14,878 nucleotides of DNA from Anaerolineae bacterium (lineage in GTDB: Bacteria; Chloroflexota; Anaerolineae; JAADDB01). The first letter of the stretch is position 1. Every line of letters begins with the position of its first letter. A program made the position numbers and the translations under genes. Of this stretch, positions 8,201 through 13,043 are shown piece by piece. The notes under the pieces are model-generated. The model saw nothing but the letters and a program-made list of their open reading frames with translations, did not search any database and was not told where the DNA came from. The stretch spans positions 1 through 14,878 of the forward strand of contig WFQT01000277.1 of assembly GCA_015486895.1 (NCBI GenBank), given 5' to 3'.

Positions 8201-8260
8201 ATTAACTAGCCAGTCTAAGGGCTGGTCTAACCAATATCGTTCCCCACTTTCTTGTTCCAT
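5231..8260 (-). CDS. Agl23/TIGR03663-type GT-C membrane protein fused to C-terminal six-repeat NHL beta-propeller
   Basis: Members of this family resemble protein O-mannosyltransferases (GT39) and are thought to act on lipid-linked sugars; the archaeal Agl23 relative is linked to flippase activity. The 1009-residue protein has three parts. A multi-pass membrane domain (about 28-545) carries the family's two signatures in the first outer loop, D51-E52 and H75-G76-P77, plus R98. A soluble region follows, with the STWPLEWYLR motif near 575. Residues 735-1008 form six NHL repeats, each with a strand like IYVADTWNHRV followed by F-D/S-A-N-G-K, enough for a complete six-bladed propeller. By GT-C topology the propeller should be extracytoplasmic. 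The ATG at 8260 is chosen over an in-frame ATG 11 codons upstream because GAGGG lies 4 nt before it. The donor and acceptor are unknown. Confidence 0.9.
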   Translation of the reverse strand: MEQESGERYWLDQPLDWLVNWNWEKGTYLVLAVLAFFSRLYMLGVRSMSHDESLHVVYSYNLYAGKGYQHSPMMHGPLLFHLNALAYFLFGDTDFTSRLVPALLGIALVLLPIAFRRWIGRLGAISVAFLLLISPSVVYYSRYIRHDIYAIVAFIALLWYAFRYLEEQKPKYLVGVAVSLAFSLITKEVAFIYGAILGSYLVILAVRDVIRGGDVLQELSDSPPFQLAVMLFALVLPLTTPFIVQGVLHANPVDYSQAGIIRSATIFVPLLVVSLAVGYVLLKERFWLPALLYYTILVLFFTTFFTNYQGIGTGFVGSLGYWLVQQGVRRGSQPWYYYLLLVPLYEFLPLTLGLGGIVAWVSGRPLREEREPHLTWADYSYRRNFITFLVYWVFLTFIIYTWAGEKMPWLIIHFAVPLSLLGGWFVGRMLMRLDWKKVKKEGGLWWLLVVPLFLYFIDRLWTVRPFAGRHVAQLQATIQWVVVLGLFVVAAWYLLLKGQAMGGRLATRLSFLAIIAFLSVYTMHVSWRAAFINYDNVKESIVYAHATPDIKRVMGEITAISQRLYGDNSIKVPYDDDSTWPLEWYLRHFPNKLYYGAQPNKDTFKDAPVAIVGSKNLGKAEPYLKRDYYRFKYRLIWWPLEGYKGLTWSSLWADLHDPAWRGRFWDAVLHRKYQHKLSDWPLRHDFYLFIRKDIARQMWDMGTATLGSQEVKLPEQSAYDKVTRTLQARHQIGIGQLNHPRDVAAAPDGTIYVADSSNNRIVHFDAQGKLLNTWGQKGTGSGEFNEPWGIVVDKKGNVYVADTWNHRVQKFDANGKFLKMWGYAAMTGGKLVNPGAFFGPRALAFAKDGNLLVVDTGNKRVETFTPGGDFLAQYGGVGAGPGQFDEPVGIAVDQEGNIYVADTWNHRVEVFTKDFTYRREWSVEGWDSQSVVNKPYLAVAKNGDVYVTDPENYRVLVFSANGKIKAVFGNYGTDAASFKLPNGIAVDGKGQIWVADADNSRVLAFPLLP
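5537..5877. repeat. Near-identical 41-bp direct repeats in the NHL region, 300 bp apart
   Basis: Bases 5537-5577 and 5837-5877 differ at four positions, which change only synonymous or near-synonymous codons of the VADTWNHRV strand. They belong to NHL repeats 4 and 2 respectively, exactly 100 codons apart. This marks the propeller as built by internal duplication and as a possible site of blade loss or gain by recombination. Confidence 0.8.
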
Positions 8261-8264
8261 ATTA

Positions 8265-8269
8265 CCCTC
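8265..8269 (-). promoter_or_regulatory. Ribosome binding site deciding the start of the GT-C/NHL gene
   Basis: GAGGG on the minus strand lies 4 nt before the ATG at 8260. The in-frame ATG at 8293 has no purine-rich match to the 16S tail upstream, so the shorter form starting MEQESGER is preferred. Confidence 0.6.
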
Positions 8270-8324
8270 AACAATTCTAATGTTCCTTGTCATGGATTTA
8301 CTGTCTCGTCACTCACTACTTACT

Positions 8325-8469
8325 TACTGGACTCTGGCGTTTTTATCTTAGCCACAGAACTTCACAGATTTGGGTCGAAAAGCAAAGGAAAATCTGTGTT
8401 AATCCGTGCAATCTGTGGTCGAAGATAGTTAGGCCGAGCCTAAAACGTCATTTTCGCCGGACTCCAGTT
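8325..8469. repeat. Nested imperfect palindrome filling the gap between the two GT-C genes
   Basis: Two sets of arms pair around a centre near 8380. The inner arms are 8344-8371 with 8390-8427: TATCTTAGCCACAGA pairs with TCTGTGGTCGAAGATA apart from one or two bulges, and CACAGATTT (8363-8371) pairs exactly with AAATCTGTG (8390-8398). Outer arms ACTGGACTCTGGCG (near 8326-8339) and CGCCGGACTCCAGT (8455-8468) match at 12 of 14 positions. The right inner arm is itself a run of three units ending C-T/C-GTG. No T-tract follows on the minus strand, so it does not look like a terminator. The 207-bp gap 8261-8467 holds little else. Confidence 0.6.
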
Positions 8470-10210
8470 ACTTATTAGTGGTTGCTGCTTTGCGCGGTTG
8501 TAGCCAGAGGATCACTTGCTGCCCCGGCGTAGCACACTCCTGTAGTCGGTAAAGCAGCCAGCGAATCCAGACCAAGTTAGGCCCCGAAGGCAAGACATTC
8601 CGCGTCAAGATGAACTTGCCGCCAAAATAGCCGGGCAACATTTTCACTTCTGGGCCGGTAATGACTGCTGAGCCGTCAAACTGCTTCGGCAGTGCTGCCA
8701 CCGCCGACACTTGCTGGAAACCGCGCAGTTCCCAAAGCAAGAACGGCGTCAATTCCGGGCCGACAGCAACGACAACCGGCATTTGTTGAGCGTCACCGAC
8801 CCGCTCGGCAGATGCTTGCTCCAGCACAGAAACCAGCTTCGCCGCATCCACATCGACAGCCTCGCGCCCAAAAGCAGGCTGTGTCCACGCCATTTTGTCT
8901 TCGTTATCCCGCCAGGAGGTGGCAAAAGTAAGCACACCTCCGGATAGCAAAGCAAGGATGAGCAGGACTTGTATTGCCGAGCGCCAGCTAAACCAGAAGC
9001 CTTGCAAAAGCACGATCACTACCATTAGCAAGAAAGGCAAAGTCACCATCGGTAGCACGCTGCTAACTTTATCTTCCGCCAACATGGAAACGACGACTGC
9101 AGCCGTCCCTAAGAGCAGCACGGAAAAGCCAACGGCATATCCCTGATCGCCAAGACAATGGCAATCTACCAGCCACTTTCGCCAGGCTAACCAAAGCGCC
9201 CGGCCAGCCCAGAAAGCCAGCGGTACAGTCAGGAAGGCAGCTTCACGTGAGCTATGCCCTGGCAGGAAACCGGCGACAAGAAAAAGCGCCGCCCAGGCCA
9301 ACAGAAAGCGATTCCACGGTTGGCGCCACTGGCGCACGACCAGTGGCAGAGTGAAAAGTGCTGCCACGGTCAGCAGCGGCTCATCGGCCAGCAACCGCAA
9401 CGGTAGCCAGTACCAGGGGTAACCGGCGCTCTGAGTCAAGCGCTTTCCCCAGATAGCGAACATTTCCCATGCCGCGCCCAAGAGCGACAGCCGGGTGCAG
9501 AAGAGCGTGCCGGCTAAGAAAAAGGTGGCCGCGAAAGCCACTGCAGCTCGTCGCTGCGTCACAGCTCCAGCTAACTGCCATTGACGGCGCAGTACCCCGG
9601 CCAGCGGCCAGGCGGCCACGGCCAATGCAATAAGCAGCGTGTACGACTCCGGGGCGGCGATCAGCAAGGCGGCAAAAGCAATGGCCGCCGTCCAGAAACG
9701 GCTGCCGTTGCCGTCGGCGATGTCCAACAGGTCGGCGAACAGCCAAAGCGCCGCGGCCAACGCCAGCATGGCACCATCCGCCAACCGGCTCAGGAAAACC
9801 TGGTGGGCGGAAAGCAGCAACAGCAATCCGGCCAGCAACGCCGGCTCGCGGCCAATGCGATGGCGCAGCCGGTAAGGCAACCAGACCACCAACACGCCGG
9901 CTAAGGCGGGCCAAAAGCGAGCCAGAAAAGCGCTGCCCTGGAATAGCGAGAAGAGCAGCCATTGGCCGCTGAAGAGGAGCGGGCTAACCCCTACAGTTGT
10001 GATGGGTGCCTTGCTGTGGGCGACGGCATAGGCGGGCCAGGCCAGTTTAGCCTCTTCTGGTGACAATGGCCTGCCGCCTACGGCAAAATAACGCCATAAG
10101 AACGCTAACAGCAGGAGGACGCCCCACGCCACCCGTTCTAACGTAAACCATACCAATAGATTTTGCCCGGCCGGGAAGTTAATTTGTTCCACTTCCGGTG
10201 GAAGGGGCAT
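8468..10210 (-). CDS. Divergent GT-C-like (Agl23/PMT-related) multi-pass membrane protein
   Basis: The 580-residue protein has about ten or more hydrophobic segments and a short soluble C-terminal part. Its first outer loop aligns almost without gaps with the Agl23-like protein encoded downstream: SPEEAKLAW in place of SHDESLHVV, then P77-LLF, then R98 and P101-AL-x-G at identical positions in both. The family's DE dipeptide is EE (52-53) and the HGP tripeptide is VSP (75-77). It is therefore a GT-C-fold relative with altered active-site residues: a glycosyltransferase of different specificity or a non-catalytic partner. The start at 10210 is supported by GGAGGG 6 nt upstream; a longer in-frame ATG at 10369 would translate an intergenic repeat. 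It lies between a DUF2298 gene and the GT-C/NHL gene on the same strand. The function is not established. Confidence 0.72.
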   Translation of the reverse strand: MPLPPEVEQINFPAGQNLLVWFTLERVAWGVLLLLAFLWRYFAVGGRPLSPEEAKLAWPAYAVAHSKAPITTVGVSPLLFSGQWLLFSLFQGSAFLARFWPALAGVLVVWLPYRLRHRIGREPALLAGLLLLLSAHQVFLSRLADGAMLALAAALWLFADLLDIADGNGSRFWTAAIAFAALLIAAPESYTLLIALAVAAWPLAGVLRRQWQLAGAVTQRRAAVAFAATFFLAGTLFCTRLSLLGAAWEMFAIWGKRLTQSAGYPWYWLPLRLLADEPLLTVAALFTLPLVVRQWRQPWNRFLLAWAALFLVAGFLPGHSSREAAFLTVPLAFWAGRALWLAWRKWLVDCHCLGDQGYAVGFSVLLLGTAAVVVSMLAEDKVSSVLPMVTLPFLLMVVIVLLQGFWFSWRSAIQVLLILALLSGGVLTFATSWRDNEDKMAWTQPAFGREAVDVDAAKLVSVLEQASAERVGDAQQMPVVVAVGPELTPFLLWELRGFQQVSAVAALPKQFDGSAVITGPEVKMLPGYFGGKFILTRNVLPSGPNLVWIRWLLYRLQECATPGQQVILWLQPRKAATTNK

Positions 10211-10216
10211 TCTGAT

Positions 10217-10222
10217 CCCTCC
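10217..10222 (-). promoter_or_regulatory. Strong ribosome binding site deciding the start of the divergent GT-C gene
   Basis: GGAGGG on the minus strand is 6 nt before the ATG at 10210. This is the best Shine-Dalgarno match in the cluster and overrides the longer reading frame that begins at 10369. Confidence 0.8.
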
Positions 10223-10310
10223 GGACAACGGCTGTGTGTGTTTCCGTCTTTGTTTCGCCAAAATTGATAAAACCTCCCCACCCACACCACATAACGACGA
10301 GATTTTTGTA

Positions 10311-10344
10311 CCCTTCCGTGTCTTTCTGTGCCTTTCTGTGGCTA
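10311..10344 (+). repeat. Intergenic 10-bp periodic element (three units ending C-Y-GTG)
   Basis: Three consecutive 10-bp units, CCCTTCCGTG, TCTTTCTGTG and CCTTTCTGTG (10311-10340), are followed by GCTA. They lie in the 194-bp gap between a DUF2298 gene and the divergent GT-C gene. Related runs with the same C-T/C-GTG core every 9-10 nt lie at 8389-8418 and, in a diverged form, at 12987-13008. The rest of the gap shows no other structure I can support. Confidence 0.65.
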
Positions 10345-10404
10345 TTCTTGAAGCAGACACGTTAAACACTTAAACACAACACTCGTCGGGCACTTCTCAT
10401 TCAT

Positions 10405-12945
10405 TTATTGTGCCGGGTCGCCAGGCCGTTGGTAAATCCGCGTTTCTTTATTCTTATAAACCAACCGCAACGCCCGGTCAAGCCGCTTGATGTCTGCCGG
10501 GGTAATGCCCAGCGCCCGTCGTTCCAACTGCCCCACATAAACGTAGTCGACGCCGTTGGCAGCCAATAACTGCACCAGCTCTGTACCGCTGGCGATCTTA
10601 TAAATTTGCTGGATCACTTGGGGGCGTTTACCCACCATGGCGCTATAAGCTGGGCCGCGCCATTGGCTTTCGTGGCCATCCCAGCCCAAGAGCGTTGGCC
10701 GACCGGTCAGCGCCGAAAGGCGAGCAGCGTAGCTGTACGAGTGGCCAGTGGCTTCCACTACCACGGCGTCTAAAGGCGCGTGTAATTGCAGCCACCGGGC
10801 AGCCGCGGCATCCTCTGGCACCCCCTGTTTGATCCAGCGAGTACCATCTAACGTCGGCCGGCCGCGGAAATTGTTGGCCCGGTTAGGCGCCGCCGTCAGC
10901 GGATAAATCAACCCGCCCAGGATGAAAAGCGCCGAAAGGGCCAACCAGACCTGGCCACCTAAAGTGTGGCGGGCCCGGCGCCACACTTGTGCCAAACCAT
11001 ATACCGCCGCCAAGCTAAAGAGCACCCACCCCTGATAATAGAATTTGAAGACGGTGTTCATGCGGGTGCCGAATAGATCCCGCAAATAGACGAACTCCAC
11101 GCCAAAAGTCAAAAGGAATGCGAAGCCAATCAAGAAAAGGACAAAAGTGTCCCGTTCTTCTTCTCCTTCCTCCGGCTTCGGCATTTTCACTGCTAACAAC
11201 CCCAACACCCAACCGATTGCTAAAGCCAACAGCAGGTAAGTGCCGGAGACGGCGAAGCGTAGCCCGGCGATACGGCGTAGCAGCGCCCCCCAATTGGCAC
11301 CGCCGATCTGTTTTTGCACTTCCGGGTTACTCAAAATGCGCTGAGTAAAATCATGCCCCGCCGGGGTTAAGAGTAGCAGCGACAAGAGCAGCAGGATAAT
11401 TACCGGCGGCAGCAACAATGGCCAGATAACCCACTCGGCGAATGCTTTGCCGGTAGGCCGCCAGCCGCTTTCCCGGCCCAACAGCCAAAGGAAAGCGAAA
11501 ACCGGCAGTAGCAGCGGCGCGAACATCACCATGAATTGTACTAAACGGGTCGGGTTGAACAGATTCGGCAACAATCCCCCGGCCTGGGACTGAAATGCGA
11601 TGAAGAAGGGAAAGTAGAAGAACAGCGATAGTACCCCCATCATTACCGCCACCAGGGCGCCATCCACCAAGAGCGACCACTTGAACTGTTGGTGTGGCCG
11701 GGCTCGCCGCCAGACGTATACTGACAACAGGAGACCCAAGTAGATGGGCGCGTCCCAAGTGTTCAGGAAGAAGAGGCTGCCCACTGCCAAAGCACCAAAG
11801 AAGAACCCGCTGCTCCCACCCGGCCAATTCACGGCCAGCGACCACCACCGGCTTGGGGAATACCAGGGCTTTTCGCTTTCTACGGCTGCCTCGGGGCCGG
11901 ATAGCCAGCGCCAAAGATTGAACGCCAGCCCCACAGTCAACAGCACGAAAGGCAACGCTAAAACATGGGGGTGCATATCCCCTAAGATGTAGCTGAAGAA
12001 AGGAAACTCGTCGATGACTTCCATGCTGTGGCCTAACAAATCCCGGTCGTTGATGACCCGGGACGCCCGCCACCACCACATGAAACGCTGCGGCAGCGCT
12101 GTAGCCGGCCCCACGGCAGGAATGTTCAGGTCTTTGATGTCCAGCCAGTGCCAAAAGCTATAGGGCAACCATTGCCGGGCATATAGGATATCAAATACTG
12201 CTTCCAGGTTGCTGACGATACCAAAGAGCAGTGAACCCAAGAAGCCCCAACCGAAGGGAAAGTGAATAGCGTCGCTTCCTTCCGCACCTTTTTTGCTCAG
12301 CAAATTGACGGTCACGGCAAAAGCGCCACTCAAGCCTAAAGCGAACAAAGTTGCAACGCCGATATTGAAGCCGATACCGGTACTGACACCGCTTAAAGTC
12401 ATCAGGCCGGCCATGATGACATAGCCGAAATAGTAATAACTGATGCTGTAACCGGCCAGCCACGGGTCGTGGGGCGGGAAAACCGGCGAGGTGCGGATGC
12501 CGTTGAGGAATGCCATTTCCATGAACTTCTCCCCCCCGGCGGTGGCAATATCCGGCGTGAAAGCTCGGTAAACCAGGCCAACGATGAAGAAAAGCAGGAA
12601 CAATCCCTCTGTGAAGGCGACAAGGTGCCATTGGCGTTGTAGCCAGGCCCAGAGAGGCCGTCGACCTTGCGCATCGAGCTGCCATGCTTCTTTGCCGAAG
12701 AAAAATGACAGCAGCGCTAACAGGGCGACTGCGGCTACAGCGCCGCCGAAGTTGTTGTGCAACAAGCCAATGCTGGCCCCTACCCAGAGAAAATAGCCCC
12801 AGAGAAGCAGACCGAACGGCTTGGCAAAAGTGTAACCCCGGTCCGGCAGCCAGCGCAGCCAGCGCCACGCCAACGGCAGCCCGGCCAGGCTGATCAACAT
12901 GACCCAGAAATACCAAAATAGAACGCGTATGATAACATTCAGCAT
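10405..12945 (-). CDS. DUF2298 / Chlor_Arch_YYY integral membrane protein
   Basis: This 846-residue, very hydrophobic protein belongs to the DUF2298 family (TIGR03662), whose function is unknown but which is often encoded near Agl23-like genes. The family's hallmark is visible as SISYYYFGY, with YYY at 170-172. Further family blocks are EFPFFSYILGDMHPH (313-327), FVYLRDLFGTRMNT and FKFYYQGWVL (about 616-640), and a C-terminal soluble region with WDGHESQWRG (about 755-764) and VDYVYVGQLE (about 799-808). The acidic, Arg and His residues in the loops suggest sugar-phosphate or lipid-linked substrate handling (inference). The start at 12945 is chosen over an ATG five codons upstream because AGGA lies 6 nt before it. 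A paralogue lies 98 bp upstream, so this is a tandem pair. Confidence 0.92.
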   Translation of the reverse strand: MLNVIIRVLFWYFWVMLISLAGLPLAWRWLRWLPDRGYTFAKPFGLLLWGYFLWVGASIGLLHNNFGGAVAAVALLALLSFFFGKEAWQLDAQGRRPLWAWLQRQWHLVAFTEGLFLLFFIVGLVYRAFTPDIATAGGEKFMEMAFLNGIRTSPVFPPHDPWLAGYSISYYYFGYVIMAGLMTLSGVSTGIGFNIGVATLFALGLSGAFAVTVNLLSKKGAEGSDAIHFPFGWGFLGSLLFGIVSNLEAVFDILYARQWLPYSFWHWLDIKDLNIPAVGPATALPQRFMWWWRASRVINDRDLLGHSMEVIDEFPFFSYILGDMHPHVLALPFVLLTVGLAFNLWRWLSGPEAAVESEKPWYSPSRWWSLAVNWPGGSSGFFFGALAVGSLFFLNTWDAPIYLGLLLSVYVWRRARPHQQFKWSLLVDGALVAVMMGVLSLFFYFPFFIAFQSQAGGLLPNLFNPTRLVQFMVMFAPLLLPVFAFLWLLGRESGWRPTGKAFAEWVIWPLLLPPVIILLLLSLLLLTPAGHDFTQRILSNPEVQKQIGGANWGALLRRIAGLRFAVSGTYLLLALAIGWVLGLLAVKMPKPEEGEEERDTFVLFLIGFAFLLTFGVEFVYLRDLFGTRMNTVFKFYYQGWVLFSLAAVYGLAQVWRRARHTLGGQVWLALSALFILGGLIYPLTAAPNRANNFRGRPTLDGTRWIKQGVPEDAAAARWLQLHAPLDAVVVEATGHSYSYAARLSALTGRPTLLGWDGHESQWRGPAYSAMVGKRPQVIQQIYKIASGTELVQLLAANGVDYVYVGQLERRALGITPADIKRLDRALRLVYKNKETRIYQRPGDPAQ

Positions 12946-12951
12946 GTCTGA

Positions 12952-12955
12952 TCCT
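12952..12955 (-). promoter_or_regulatory. Ribosome binding site deciding the start of the DUF2298 gene
   Basis: AGGA on the minus strand is 6 nt before the ATG at 12945. The ATG at 12960 has no comparable site upstream, so the form beginning MLNVIIRV is preferred. Confidence 0.5.
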
Positions 12956-12986
12956 ATCATTGGCCACTTACCAGAGAGCCAATTTT

Positions 12987-13008
12987 CACCGCCGAGGGCG
13001 CAGAGAAA
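12987..13008 (-). repeat. Intergenic periodic element, GC-rich variant
   Basis: Read on the minus strand, TTCTCTGCGCCCTCGGCGGTG has units of about 9 nt ending in GCG, GCG and GTG. It resembles the arrays at 10311-10344 and 8389-8418 in spacing and in its Y-x-G-x-G core, but with lower identity. It sits in the 98-bp gap between the two DUF2298 genes. The family link is tentative. Confidence 0.45.
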
Positions 13009-13043
13009 ATCGGTTTTCGCCCCTTAGCTAATAACTGCCCTCG

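Noticed and set aside
8344..8427. Reading the palindrome between the GT-C genes as an intrinsic terminator of the minus-strand operon
   Set aside because: No run of T follows the hairpin on the minus strand and the arms are bulged and AT-poor at the base, so termination is not supported.
10311..10344. CRISPR-like array from the 10-bp periodic units
   Set aside because: Units are only 10 bp, directly adjacent without spacers and only three in number; there are no cas genes in the window.
10211..10369. N-terminal 53-codon extension of the divergent GT-C gene from an upstream in-frame ATG
   Set aside because: It would translate the 10-bp periodic intergenic element and has a basic, low-complexity character unlike the membrane protein. 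A strong GGAGGG site sits 6 nt before the ATG at 10210.
11351..12154. 267-codon minus-strand frame inside the DUF2298 gene
   Set aside because: It lies in a different frame of the same strand over well-conserved DUF2298 sequence; the translation is Arg/Gly/Ala-rich and has no motif.
12191..12967. 258-codon minus-strand frame overlapping the start of the DUF2298 gene
   Set aside because: It overlaps the N-terminal half, including the YYY motif, in another frame and encodes an Arg/His/Cys-rich sequence typical of shadow frames.
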